From Saprospiraceae bacterium (GTDB lineage Bacteria; Bacteroidota; Bacteroidia; Chitinophagales; Saprospiraceae): a DNA stretch of 64,000 nt. The first letter of the stretch is position 1. Each line of letters starts with the position of its first letter. Positions 37,970 through 46,868 of this stretch are shown piece by piece. The notes beneath the pieces are model-generated. The model was not told where the DNA came from. It was given only the letters and a program-made list of their open reading frames with translations, and did not search any database. The position numbers and the translations under genes were made by a program. The DNA lies in assembly GCA_020628475.1 (NCBI GenBank), contig JAHDFB010000012.1, positions 1 to 64,000 of the forward strand. Reading direction: 5' to 3'.

Positions 37970-38651
37970 CCAGTTGGATAGAAAAATGAATTAAATCGTT
38001 GACTAAAAATAAAGATTTTCCAATATATCCGGCATCTTTCAACAGGAAATTGACCCCATTCATCAAATCGACGTCTTTCGATATTACGGTATATAATGCA
38101 TTCATTGACTTGAAATATCGATCTTTCTCTTGTTCGGTTGGTATATTACGATTTTCCACTCGTTCCATAAACTGATAAAAAGCGTCGTATTCATATAGAC
38201 CATAATGCTCTGGATGCTGTAAAGATAAATAGAGTGAAATGGAGTAATCACTCTGATAATGCGCATTTTGACGGTCATCTTCATCATACAATTCTGCCAA
38301 TATCTGATCACAATGAAAATGAAATCGACTGAATCGCATGTTGACGTCTTTGGTGTGATCAAAGAGATCTTGAAAAGCGACATTCATCAAAAGCGGATTT
38401 TTTTTCATCAAGGCTAACATACCGGATTTGATCGAGTATTTTTCTCCACCCCATAATCGACCAGAAAAATCATTTTTTAAACTTTGGGCGAAAGCCCCAC
38501 TATTATCCAGTTCATCCAAACTAAAATGTTCCTTCCATTGTCCAATAACATCCCATTTGAATTGGCTATCATAATCCTGTTGTTGCGTAAATAATTGTGT
38601 CAAATGCTCCTTAAAGGCATCCTTATAATGGTTAATCGCCGTCACTTTCAT
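37962..38651 (-). CDS. Uncharacterised helical protein, faintly like McrB N-terminal regions
   Basis: 229 residues from the ATG at 38651, chosen because a perfect TAnnTTTG box lies 4 nt upstream; the frame extends 18 codons further up. No signal peptide. The segment NAHYQSDYSISLYLSLQHPEHYGLYEYDAFYQFM (split over about 148-181) recalls the N-terminal specificity region of some Bacteroidota McrB-like proteins, but the AAA+ GTPase part is absent and I would not claim the function. First gene of an operon with the CotH kinase gene. Confidence 0.5.
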   Translation of the reverse strand: MKVTAINHYKDAFKEHLTQLFTQQQDYDSQFKWDVIGQWKEHFSLDELDNSGAFAQSLKNDFSGRLWGGEKYSIKSGMLALMKKNPLLMNVAFQDLFDHTKDVNMRFSRFHFHCDQILAELYDEDDRQNAHYQSDYSISLYLSLQHPEHYGLYEYDAFYQFMERVENRNIPTEQEKDRYFKSMNALYTVISKDVDLMNGVNFLLKDAGYIGKSLFLVNDLIHFSIQLDA

Positions 38652-38655
38652 GTGG

Positions 38656-38663
38656 CAAATATA
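38656..38663 (-). promoter_or_regulatory. -7 box placed for a leaderless transcript
   Basis: Read on the minus strand TATATTTG-CCAC-ATG: a perfect TAnnTTTG with a 4-nt gap to the ATG at 38651. A CAAA at 38677-38680 (TTTG on the minus strand) is a weak -33 candidate. Confidence 0.6.
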
Positions 38664-38817
38664 TCGTAAAACTACCCAAAAGGGTGGGAAAAAGGAGGGC
38701 CGCATTCAACTATATTTGTTTCAACTCTGCTACAACAGAAAACCATATTGAATTCTTTTCTACCCCTAAAGTCTAGAATTGGAAGCAATGTATAATAATG
38801 AAGATTTTATATCTTGT

Positions 38818-38855
38818 AAGCCGAACTCGATCCCCATTAAGTTCGGCTTATTTTA
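38818..38855 (+). terminator. Terminator-like hairpin in the leader of the TPR histidine kinase gene
   Basis: AAGCCGAACT (38818-38827) pairs perfectly with AGTTCGGCTT (38840-38849), 12-nt loop, then ATTTTAT. The only gene upstream is on the other strand, so the hairpin lies in the 5' leader of the kinase gene starting at 38870: a possible attenuator or the end of a short leader RNA. Confidence 0.5.
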
Positions 38856-38869
38856 TCTTGCAGGATCTA

Positions 38870-40861
38870 ATGAAAATTGTATTGCCCAGTCATAATAAAC
38901 ATCCATTTCACTTCCGTATTCTAGCAGTGCTCTGCTTTTGTTTATTTTTTCTTTTGGTGGGTCAAGCCCAAAATAATTTGCCTGCTTATGCTAAGGAGCA
39001 AATCGAACAAACGCGTTCTTCGCGTGCAAAGCTAGATAGTATTCAAAAATACATGGACAAGTTGTATGCATTGGGGCATTTTGATGAATCATTTCAATTG
39101 GCTGAAGAAGGATTGAAACTGAGTAATAGCCTTTCCCTTGATACCCTTCGTAGTGACTTTGAAATCAACATAGCCCGTTGTTACAATCGTCGAAATGAAT
39201 TGACAAAAGCCATAGATTATGGTCATAGGGCGATCCGTCATGCAGATACAAACAATCTTAACTACATGAGCTTTTTGTACAACATTCATAGTATGTTTTA
39301 CCTCAAGGCCAATATGATGGACAGTGCATTGTATTATAATTATTTCGCGGATTCACTTTTTATTCTTTCTGCCCCAGAACGTCGATTCATCTCCTTGAGT
39401 ACACGAAGTGACATCTATGAAAAACAAGGACTCAATGATCTCGCCCTTGAAACAGCTGAATTAGCTGTGGATATTGTTCTTCAAGAAGGCGATGATATCG
39501 AAAAACTCTGGCTCTTGTACGATATCAAAGAACTCTGTGTCTATATCAATCAGATTGAGAAATACGGTTATTATACGCAGAAATATCTAGAACTTTCTTC
39601 GAAGCGTGATTCCACTAAAAATTTTCATCGCGGCACGTTCAATCTTGATTATAAATCGCTGAATGAGCAGATCGAAATTGTTGAAAAAGTCGTAGACTAT
39701 TATAAAAACTCCTACTATGCGCAAGGATACAATCTTGGATTGGAAAAATTGACCAAATTGTATTTGAAAGCGGAACGATATCAAGACGCCTATAAAGTCC
39801 TACGCATTCATGAACCCCTCATTAAAACTGCTCATTTCGAAAATGGATTGTATCAATTTTATGCTAGAAAATATCAATTAGAAAAGGCTTTGGGGCTTAC
39901 CGACAAAGCCTTGGTCACGGCTGACATCGTGCTGGATATGCGCGACACTATTCAGTCCCTTGAGTTGATCAAACAATCGCTAGATTTAGCAGAAAAATAC
40001 GAGTCCAAGGCCAAGGATCAAGAGATTAAATTACTCAATCAAGAAGGTGAATTAAAAGATCTTTATATCGAAAAAGCCAATCGAAGTAAATGGCTTTTTG
40101 GCATCGGTGCGCTACTTCTACTCTGCTTTTCTTACTTTCTCTACCGAAATGTTCGAGCCAAGAAAAAAACCAATGCTAAACTGGAAGAGCAAAATACCAT
40201 TATTCAGCAAAACCTGATCGAAAAAGAAACACTCCTCAAAGAGATTCATCATCGTGTCAAGAACAACCTTCAAATCATCTCAAGTTTACTTCGGCTTCAA
40301 TCTCGCTCCATTGATGATCCGAGCACCAAAGAAGCCCTATTGGATGGCCAAAACCGGGTGCAATCCATGGCTTTAATTCACCAAAATCTATATAAAGAAG
40401 ATAACCTGACTGGTGTAGAAGTGAAAAAGTATTTTGAAAATCTCTGTCAAAATTTATTATCAACTTATTCGACGCATCAAGAAAAAATTAAACTTGATTT
40501 AGATATTGCTGCGATCAACTTGGATGTAAGTACATTAATTCCGATGGGCTTAATTGTGAACGAATTATTTACCAATTCCCTCAAATACGCTTTTACGGGT
40601 GATGGCCCTTTTATCCTAGGTGCCTGTCTACAAGAACGCGATCAACAATTACAGCTTCGAATCTTTGACAATGGGACGGGAATTTCTGATGAACTCAAGG
40701 AATACTTAAATGGCCGACCTAACAATAATCGAAATAAGGCTTGGGGATTTGGAACGAGACTACTGCGATCTTTTTCTCAAAAATTGGAAGCGGATATGAT
40801 CGCAGATAATAAAAAGGGTACACAGGTAGAATTGTTTATCAAAAATTATAAAATCGTGTAA
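38870..40861 (+). CDS. TPR-containing sensor histidine kinase (HisKA_2 type)
   Basis: 663 residues from the ATG at 38870; the upstream ATG at 38798 would put a terminator-like hairpin in the coding region and bury the signal peptide (FRILAVLCFCLFFLLVGQAQ, about 14-33). Periplasmic tetratricopeptide-like helices (about 40-385), a coiled coil, one membrane segment (WLFGIGALLLLCFSYFLY, about 408-425), then HisKA_2 with LLKEIHHRVKNNLQIISSLL (phospho-acceptor His near 460) and a HATPase domain (PMGLIVNELFTNSLKYAF; DNGTGI; WGFGTRLL). Signals to the response regulator whose ATG is 2 bp after its stop. Confidence 0.92.
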   Translation: MKIVLPSHNKHPFHFRILAVLCFCLFFLLVGQAQNNLPAYAKEQIEQTRSSRAKLDSIQKYMDKLYALGHFDESFQLAEEGLKLSNSLSLDTLRSDFEINIARCYNRRNELTKAIDYGHRAIRHADTNNLNYMSFLYNIHSMFYLKANMMDSALYYNYFADSLFILSAPERRFISLSTRSDIYEKQGLNDLALETAELAVDIVLQEGDDIEKLWLLYDIKELCVYINQIEKYGYYTQKYLELSSKRDSTKNFHRGTFNLDYKSLNEQIEIVEKVVDYYKNSYYAQGYNLGLEKLTKLYLKAERYQDAYKVLRIHEPLIKTAHFENGLYQFYARKYQLEKALGLTDKALVTADIVLDMRDTIQSLELIKQSLDLAEKYESKAKDQEIKLLNQEGELKDLYIEKANRSKWLFGIGALLLLCFSYFLYRNVRAKKKTNAKLEEQNTIIQQNLIEKETLLKEIHHRVKNNLQIISSLLRLQSRSIDDPSTKEALLDGQNRVQSMALIHQNLYKEDNLTGVEVKKYFENLCQNLLSTYSTHQEKIKLDLDIAAINLDVSTLIPMGLIVNELFTNSLKYAFTGDGPFILGACLQERDQQLQLRIFDNGTGISDELKEYLNGRPNNNRNKAWGFGTRLLRSFSQKLEADMIADNKKGTQVELFIKNYKIV

Positions 40862-40862
40862 G

Positions 40863-41477
40863 ATGTCGGAGCAGATTAGATTGATGATCGTCGAAGATGA
40901 AGCCTTAATCGCAGAAGATATAGCAGATCTCTGTGAAGACATCGGCTTAGCTCCTGTATTTGTTGCATATCGAGCAGGACAAGCTATCGACTACCTGAAG
41001 AACAATCCCGTAGATTTGGTATTACTCGACATCAATTTAGAAGATAAGATTGATGGCGTAGAAATTGCCCAATTTATTAAAAAAGAGTGTCAAGCTGACT
41101 TCATTTTTCTCACTTCTTACTCGGATCAACATACCTTACAACGTGTCGTCTCGACCAATCCTGCAGGTTATATTGTAAAACCTTTTAATAAAGAGCAACT
41201 TCAAAGTACGATTACACTGGCGCTCAGTAATAAAAGAAGTAAATATAAAAACCTGACAAAAACACTGATTGAAGAGCATGCGAAAGTGCTTTTAACGGAT
41301 CGAGAATTTCAAATGATCGAGCTATTATTTGAGGGGAAATCCAATGCAGAAATTGCAGCAGCTAGCTTCCTATCTATTAATACCGTCAAATACCATTTGA
41401 AACAAATTTTTATCCGTCTTCAAGTGAAATCTCGAATGGAATTACTGAAGTTAATTCGGGAGATTCGAGAGGAATAA
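40863..41477 (+). CDS. Response regulator with LuxR-type HTH
   Basis: 204 residues. Receiver domain 1-120 with VEDE acidic patch (10-13), phospho-acceptor Asp56 in LVLLDINLED, Thr/Ser in LTSYSD, and Lys in IVKPFN. C-terminal LuxR/GerE helix-turn-helix (about 140-200): LTDREFQMIELLFEGKSNAEIA, then SINTVKYHLKQIFIRLQVKSR. Cognate of the upstream TPR histidine kinase: same operon, 1-bp gap. Target genes unknown; no obvious operator repeat nearby. Confidence 0.93.
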   Translation: MSEQIRLMIVEDEALIAEDIADLCEDIGLAPVFVAYRAGQAIDYLKNNPVDLVLLDINLEDKIDGVEIAQFIKKECQADFIFLTSYSDQHTLQRVVSTNPAGYIVKPFNKEQLQSTITLALSNKRSKYKNLTKTLIEEHAKVLLTDREFQMIELLFEGKSNAEIAAASFLSINTVKYHLKQIFIRLQVKSRMELLKLIREIREE

Positions 41478-41517
41478 TAATTCTCTTAAGAATCCTAATA
41501 ATCTTGCACACTACTGA

Positions 41518-41525
41518 TATATTTG
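41518..41525 (+). promoter_or_regulatory. -7 box placed for a leaderless transcript
   Basis: TATATTTG-CGTC-ATG: a perfect TAnnTTTG with a 4-nt gap to the ATG at 41530. It lies 40 bp after the response regulator stop codon, so the MarC gene can be transcribed separately. Confidence 0.6.
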
Positions 41526-41529
41526 CGTC

Positions 41530-42144
41530 ATGAATCCAGAATTCTCCATCATATCAACAGCGATCGTACTCACCTTTATACTCGATCCGTTTGGTAATGT
41601 TCCTCTATTACTGACTATCTTGAAAGATGTAGATAAGACAAGGCATAGAAAGATCATTCTCAGAGAGATGCTGATTGGATTACTGATTTTACTCTTTTTC
41701 CTATTCTTGGGGAAAAACTTTTTACAACTTTTCCATTTAGAAACCACTTCCGTGGCGATAGCCGGAGGCCTCATCTTCTTAATTATTGCCTTGAAATTAA
41801 TTTTTCCGCCGATCGATGGCAGTAATCTTTTCGCTACGACGGGCGAACCTTTCATTGTACCAATTGCTATGCCTATGGTCGCTGGTCCTTCTGCACTAGC
41901 TACCTTATTGGTCATGGCCAACAAACAGGTACCTGAAGGGAATTTAATAGGATTGACGATCGCACTCATTATAGCTTGGGCAATTTCCGCGATTATTTTA
42001 TTATCCGCCCCTCTCTTTCTTCGTATTTTGAGAAAACGAGGTCTAATAGCCCTTGAACGATTGATGGGAATGCTCCTTTTAATCATGGCTGTACAGATGC
42101 TTTTGGATGGTTTTTCAGAATATATTCAAGGATTTTTACAATAA
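41530..42144 (+). CDS. MarC family integral membrane protein
   Basis: 204 residues with six hydrophobic segments. MarC signature: LTFILDPFGNVPLLLTIL near the start, LFLGKNFLQLFHLETTSVAIAGGLIF, and the glycine/proline block TTGEPFIVPIAMPMVAGPSALATLL. MarC proteins were once linked to antibiotic resistance, but that role has been withdrawn; the physiological role is unknown. The opposite strand has a 191-codon open frame that is a shadow of this gene. Confidence 0.9.
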   Translation: MNPEFSIISTAIVLTFILDPFGNVPLLLTILKDVDKTRHRKIILREMLIGLLILLFFLFLGKNFLQLFHLETTSVAIAGGLIFLIIALKLIFPPIDGSNLFATTGEPFIVPIAMPMVAGPSALATLLVMANKQVPEGNLIGLTIALIIAWAISAIILLSAPLFLRILRKRGLIALERLMGMLLLIMAVQMLLDGFSEYIQGFLQ

Positions 42145-42236
42145 TTGTCCCCTACTTCATTTCTGGTATCGTCTAAAGATTGATATTCATGCTGAATCAT
42201 CATTCAGTTATTATTAATTTTCAAAAAAAATAAGAA

Positions 42237-42584
42237 ATGAAAAATTACATGATGTTATTTAGAGGAGCCGATTACGCTGATTTAGGATTATCTCCAGAAC
42301 AAATTCAAGAACGAATGGGTAAATGGTTTGCTTGGGGTGATAAAATGGCTGCAGCGGGTCAACTCGTCGGTGGAGAAGCTTTACATGCGGCAGTCAAGCG
42401 AGTCACTGGACCAAATCGAACGATTACCGATGGTCCTTTCGGAGAAAGTAAGGAATTGATCGGTGGATACTACACGGTAAAGGCCAATACCATCGAAGAT
42501 GTCATCAAAATTGCTGAAGACTATCCTGATTATGACTTAGATGGCACCGTTGAAATTAGAGAAATCGTGGTTTTTAATCAATGA
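42237..42584 (+). CDS. YCII-related (DGPF domain) protein
   Basis: 115 residues, a single YCII-like domain: MLFRGADYADLGLSPEQIQ, LVGGEALHAAVKRV, the DGPF motif at 65-68 within TITDGPFGESKELIGGYY, and a final strand DGTVEIREIVVF. The ferredoxin-like fold binds small ligands or forms dimers. Its stop overlaps the start of the ECF sigma factor gene by 4 bp (ATGA), the well-known pairing of DGPF proteins with group ECF42 sigma factors, and suggests it acts in that regulatory pathway. Confidence 0.9.
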   Translation: MKNYMMLFRGADYADLGLSPEQIQERMGKWFAWGDKMAAAGQLVGGEALHAAVKRVTGPNRTITDGPFGESKELIGGYYTVKANTIEDVIKIAEDYPDYDLDGTVEIREIVVFNQ

Positions 42585-43819
42585 GCCAACATCTAATAGA
42601 CCATCTTTTCAGACACCAATATGGAAAGATGGTCTCCATATTGACCCGCATCTTTGGTTTAGAGCACTTAGCACTCATTGAAGATGCGGTCCAAGATAGT
42701 TTTTATAAAGCCGTGCTCATCTGGCGTAAATCCATACCAGAAAATCCAGAAGCATGGTTAATAAAATCCGCTAGAAACCGGTTGATTGATATTTTGCGTA
42801 AAATCAAGTCAGATGATCAACGCCATATACAATATTTCTCCGGTACGTCTACCATTGCTATTCAAGAAGTTTTTCAAGAGGCTGAAATTGAAGACAGTCA
42901 ATTGCGCATGATCTTCACCGCCTGCCATCCATCGTTGAAAGCGGAGGAACAAATTTGCTTTGCTCTAAAAACCCTATCCGGATTTAGTATTCAAGAAATA
43001 TCAACCGCCTTATTATCAAAACCGGAGACCATTAAAAAACGTATTGCGCGTGCCCGAAAAAAAATTAATGAACAGGACATTCAATTTTCCATTCCTGTTG
43101 GTCCAGAATTATTACCTCGGTTAGAACGTGTCCATGAGGTCCTGTATCTGATATTCAATGAGGGATATCAATCCAATAGTCAAAAAGAGTTGATCCGTAT
43201 GGACTTAATGGCGGAAGCCATTCGATTATGTCAATTGGTCATTGATAAAAAGATGGATGGCTATCACAGTAGCTGCGCACTTGGCGCTTTGATGTGTTTT
43301 CATGCCTCAAAGGCGAACAGTAAAATTGGAAGCAACAACGAATTCATCAATCTCGAAGAACAGAATCGCTCTACCTGGAATCAGGCGCTCATACAACAAG
43401 GAAATGCATATATGTATCGAGCAGTAGAAACGGATTACTTTTCCAGTTATCATTATGAAGCAGCCATTGTGGCGGAACACTTGAAAGTAGACCACTTTGA
43501 TAATACGGATTGGGCAAGAATACTCATGTGGTATCAACGTCTATATACCTTACATCCCACAGAAATCGTATTACTCAATATCGCCATTGTTCATATGCAG
43601 CTAGAAGATATCTCGAAAGCTTCACAGGTTTTAGAGCAAATCAAACTTGATAAAATCGCGCAACGAAAATATTTGTATTACACCGCCAAAGGAACCTTAG
43701 AGCTTAAGAAAAATCAAAAAAGCGAAGCTCGAAATGCATTTCAACAGGCTTTGGAACATGTTCATAATCCTATTGAAAAACAATATATCCAATCCAAATT
43801 AGATGCTTTAAATGGCTGA
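42581..43819 (+). CDS. ECF42-type RNA polymerase sigma factor with C-terminal helical extension
   Basis: 412 residues. Sigma region 2 (about 7-70: VSILTRIFGLEHLALIEDAVQDSFYKA, WLIKSARNRLIDILRK) and region 4 (about 110-160: FALKTLSGFSIQEISTALL, ETIKKRIARARKKI). The C-terminal 240 residues form the DUF6596/TPR-like extension typical of ECF42 (RVHEVLYLIFNEGYQSN; ARILMWYQRLYTLHPTEIVLLNIAI). In this group the extension, not an anti-sigma factor, is thought to control activity. Overlaps the DGPF gene by 4 bp. Target promoters not identifiable here. Confidence 0.9.
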   Translation: MSQHLIDHLFRHQYGKMVSILTRIFGLEHLALIEDAVQDSFYKAVLIWRKSIPENPEAWLIKSARNRLIDILRKIKSDDQRHIQYFSGTSTIAIQEVFQEAEIEDSQLRMIFTACHPSLKAEEQICFALKTLSGFSIQEISTALLSKPETIKKRIARARKKINEQDIQFSIPVGPELLPRLERVHEVLYLIFNEGYQSNSQKELIRMDLMAEAIRLCQLVIDKKMDGYHSSCALGALMCFHASKANSKIGSNNEFINLEEQNRSTWNQALIQQGNAYMYRAVETDYFSSYHYEAAIVAEHLKVDHFDNTDWARILMWYQRLYTLHPTEIVLLNIAIVHMQLEDISKASQVLEQIKLDKIAQRKYLYYTAKGTLELKKNQKSEARNAFQQALEHVHNPIEKQYIQSKLDALNG

Positions 43820-43821
43820 AT

Positions 43822-45639
43822 CTACGTGGTTACCAATCCATCCCGAACATTCTTGAGCGCTGATTCTAAAATTTCCACTTCTTTTTTTGAGATATTCGAA
43901 CCTGTCGCTAAGGGTTTGAAAAGAGCACTTCCACTAATGTCTTCTGCTTCAGACCTATGATCTGCATTCTTTTTTAATGTCCATTCGATTTTTAGTTGAT
44001 TAAATGCGTGTTGTGCCAATCCATTATAAGGGCTAGATTTAGACCACTTTACATCCAATGAACTATAATTTATATTATTATGGACTTCGGTTGCAAGGGT
44101 TCGAATATTGGATTCAAAAGGAATCATATGGGTATTCGCGTCCCGTGTACCTACCACTAGATTGGAACCATCGGTGGCGCCTCCTAGGCTAGCTCCTCGG
44201 ATATGCAACCATTCCCAACGTTGAGTCTCCCAGCCAGGAATTCCAGCCAGCATAGCATAACCAGATGCATTGGTATTGCCCATATTTTTGTACTGCCCAT
44301 CTCCTCGATCCATTCCTACTGGCGTATTCGTAAATGACTGCTCCGAATTTTGAGGTTTTTTCGTTAGATGTCTTTCTAGGTCTGTTAGCAATTCCGTTCT
44401 ACGCCCCGGAGTTAACTGTCCTTGATCTCTTCCGTCGACTTTAGGGGTTGAAGATGCTTCACTCGGTACTTTCAGTTGATCTTTGTACACAGCATCGGTC
44501 AATGCACCTTCACCAACATCAATATTGGATAAAAAGGATCGATCTTCCGCTTGACCATCATGCGTGCGTACTTCACTGGTTCCCATTTTTTCATCTGCAT
44601 GTGCTCTACCTTTTGCACCAAAACCTCCAGAATGTAGTGGGAATGTAGCTTTAAATTCGGCTAGAATTTTAAGAAGTCCACGGCGTAAGACTGCAGCATA
44701 CGTTTGGGTTGCTTGATATTTTGGGTTTCTTCGATTAGATCGCTGTTGACCAAACCCTGCCAATTTCTTAGCATTTCTGATAATTTGGTGATATTGAAAC
44801 GCTGCATCTGTTTGAAACTCTTCTAATAGACTTACATCGTGATCATCATCAATTGTAGGTTTTACAAGATTATAATAAGCATTAATTTTATCATAAATAC
44901 CCTTTTCAGATCGGATAAAAAACATATAAGGAATTTGGCTTCCTTTTTCCTTGGGGCCTTTGGAAATAGCAGGTTTTATTGATAATCTACCGGAAGTCCC
45001 TTTTTTTCTTGATTTTTCCCCTATACTTTTTTTCCTTTTCTCAAACTGTACCGTTTGTTTGGTCGAAGATACTCCTGTAGACAGTGGCGTTTGCCCTTTT
45101 TCTTTTAGCTGAAGCGCTTTCTTTCCCATGATATCCGCTTCCCGTTCTAAGGATGAATCATCATTGACAGATTTCCCCTTCAACTGGGTCGTTTCTGGTA
45201 CTCTACCTTGCTTTTGTTGGACCACATGCCAAGCTTCATGTGGAAGATGTTGTTCTTGACCGGATGCCAGATGAATGTCATTTCCTTGCGCAAAAGCATG
45301 GGCGTCGAATTCATGTGGAAATGGAGAATTATAATGTACTTGTACATCACCCATAGAAAGTCCCGAAAATCCTTCTATTCCAGCTTGAAGATCTTCAGGA
45401 AGCGCTTGTCCACTACCCGAAGCATTATTATAAGGAGGTGGGGTAATAGCACCTCCTCTTTCGTTTGCCCCCATCAGTTGCCTGGTATCACCAGATTCTT
45501 GAATCTCCATATCTGAACCCGTATTCAAGGCGTAATTGGGAGCTGTCAACGAAGACTGTTTCGAAGATAATTGAATCGAAGCTTCCGATGCCGCAGCACT
45601 AGATAGCAATTCCGAATCTTGGCTGTTATCCTTGTTCAT
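43822..45639 (-). CDS. DUF4157 (eCIS core) protein with C-terminal nuclease-like domain
   Basis: 605 residues, no signal peptide. Residues 1-75 are low-complexity Ser/Gln/Ala-rich. DUF4157 at about 78-175: LPEDLQAGIEGFSGLSM, VHYNS, then HLPHEAWHVVQQKQGRV with zinc-type HEAWH at 134-138, and READIMGKKAL. This domain is common on toxins loaded into extracellular contractile injection systems, and on stand-alone toxins. A basic linker (200-235) and a helical middle (240-330) follow. At about 450-520, WLHIRGASLGGATDGSNLVVGTRDANTHM is split here as 477-487 (HIRGASLGG) and 493-505 (NLVVGT, DANTHM), recalling the His-Me finger (DNA/RNA non-specific) nucleases, with His479 as general base candidate and Asn493/Asn502 as metal-site candidates. 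No sheath, tube or baseplate genes are nearby, and no obvious immunity gene. Confidence 0.75.
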   Translation of the reverse strand: MNKDNSQDSELLSSAAASEASIQLSSKQSSLTAPNYALNTGSDMEIQESGDTRQLMGANERGGAITPPPYNNASGSGQALPEDLQAGIEGFSGLSMGDVQVHYNSPFPHEFDAHAFAQGNDIHLASGQEQHLPHEAWHVVQQKQGRVPETTQLKGKSVNDDSSLEREADIMGKKALQLKEKGQTPLSTGVSSTKQTVQFEKRKKSIGEKSRKKGTSGRLSIKPAISKGPKEKGSQIPYMFFIRSEKGIYDKINAYYNLVKPTIDDDHDVSLLEEFQTDAAFQYHQIIRNAKKLAGFGQQRSNRRNPKYQATQTYAAVLRRGLLKILAEFKATFPLHSGGFGAKGRAHADEKMGTSEVRTHDGQAEDRSFLSNIDVGEGALTDAVYKDQLKVPSEASSTPKVDGRDQGQLTPGRRTELLTDLERHLTKKPQNSEQSFTNTPVGMDRGDGQYKNMGNTNASGYAMLAGIPGWETQRWEWLHIRGASLGGATDGSNLVVGTRDANTHMIPFESNIRTLATEVHNNINYSSLDVKWSKSSPYNGLAQHAFNQLKIEWTLKKNADHRSEAEDISGSALFKPLATGSNISKKEVEILESALKNVRDGLVTT

Positions 45640-45755
45640 TGTAACATGACATTAATGCCATTCAAGATAAAACCAATATCACATTATTTATAGCGTATTT
45701 TTACCTGTTCTTCAAACCTGGAATATTGTATAAGGGGCTCGTAGGCCCAAAGGGA

Positions 45756-46367
45756 TTACTCTTGAACCAATAGTTGAATCGTTGCATTTTTAAATTCATA
45801 CACTTCCGACCATTCTCCTTGAGGATCAAACCATCCATATGCGTTGGCATCAAAGGCTAAACGCAGAACCGCCAGTAAGCCAGTATCGCCTTCGCCTTCG
45901 AAAGCACTAAAGTCTAGATTCGCAGATTCAGTATCGAAAAATACCACATTATTACCGATCGTCACTTCTATTTGATCTGGACTACCATAAAAATGATCAA
46001 TTGATTTCTTTACAGAGGCAAAAGACCAAATCCGGGCACCATTGGCATCCGCCCCAATATTTTCCAAATTCGCAGGGTCCACATTATTTTTTCGAAAAGC
46101 AAGGCCCAATTGATATTGCTCCTCGTTTTTTAGCTGAACATCAATGTTGAAATACTTGGCTAATTGTACTTCTTCTTCCAAATTTCCAGTCCAATTCAGC
46201 GATTCTTCTACCACTTCGAACGAGGCTATTTCCGATTCAAAATTGCTGTCTGAATTACTTTTAATCAATTCAAATTGTACTTCCTCTTCAGCGATTACTG
46301 GCGGATTAAATGAACTACATGCAGATAAAAAAATAAAGGAGAGCGCTAACATTCGAAAATAGGTCAT
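45756..46367 (-). CDS. Uncharacterised lipoprotein
   Basis: 203 residues from the ATG at 46367; the frame runs further upstream but this Met starts the signal peptide MTYFRMLALSFIFLSAC, with lipobox LSAC (Cys17). The mature part is acidic with no recognised domain. Last gene of the run after the DUF3052 and beta-lactamase-family genes, 74 bp from the former. An immunity role for the DUF4157 nuclease downstream is conceivable but unsupported. Confidence 0.65.
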   Translation of the reverse strand: MTYFRMLALSFIFLSACSSFNPPVIAEEEVQFELIKSNSDSNFESEIASFEVVEESLNWTGNLEEEVQLAKYFNIDVQLKNEEQYQLGLAFRKNNVDPANLENIGADANGARIWSFASVKKSIDHFYGSPDQIEVTIGNNVVFFDTESANLDFSAFEGEGDTGLLAVLRLAFDANAYGWFDPQGEWSEVYEFKNATIQLLVQE

Positions 46368-46441
46368 AATTATTTGTTTTATCTTCAAATACGGATATAA
46401 TTCAACTCCAGTTGCCTCTTTCCCTAAAAAAGAAACGAAAA

Positions 46442-46852
46442 TTATCGATCTTTTAATCGGTATACAAACTTCAATGCACTCCATTGCTCATTAAAAGAGG
46501 CGATCTTTACATCTACCAAACCATTATTCAATAGGTATTCTCGAATGTAATCTCTTTTTAAATCTGATGGTATGTTCGAACGCATTTTAGGCCACGAAAT
46601 CCACAGCATTCCATTGCGCTTGATGGCCTTTTTGTATTGGATGGATATCTTCTCAAAAGTCTCTATAGTTTGACAAAAAACATGAACAAACTCGATGCTC
46701 TCTTCTTGCCATTCCTCAACAGTCTCCACTTTTGGTGGGGTTATTTTGAAATGTTCCCAGTAATCCGTTGGTGGATTGTATAAAAGTATTCGATCACCTT
46801 CTTTCATACCCAATTTTCGATAAAGCGGTGTTTTAGAATATCCTGAGGCCAT
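46442..46852 (-). CDS. DUF3052 family protein
   Basis: 136 residues from the ATG at 46852; a GTG three codons earlier is the alternative. MASGYSKTPLYRKLGMKEGDRILLYNPP is the standard DUF3052 opening (split at the GYSKTPL and KLGMKEGDRI motifs), followed by FVHVFCQT and a GMLWISWPK strand near the end. Small cytoplasmic protein, function unknown. Sits 16 bp after the beta-lactamase-family gene, probably in one operon. Confidence 0.85.
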   Translation of the reverse strand: MASGYSKTPLYRKLGMKEGDRILLYNPPTDYWEHFKITPPKVETVEEWQEESIEFVHVFCQTIETFEKISIQYKKAIKRNGMLWISWPKMRSNIPSDLKRDYIREYLLNNGLVDVKIASFNEQWSALKFVYRLKDR

Positions 46853-46868
46853 AGCAATCACTGTTCAA

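Noticed and set aside
41511-42086. 191-codon frame on the minus strand over the MarC gene
   Set aside because: Lies almost entirely opposite a clear MarC gene, has no family resemblance, and its composition follows from the membrane-protein codons beneath it.
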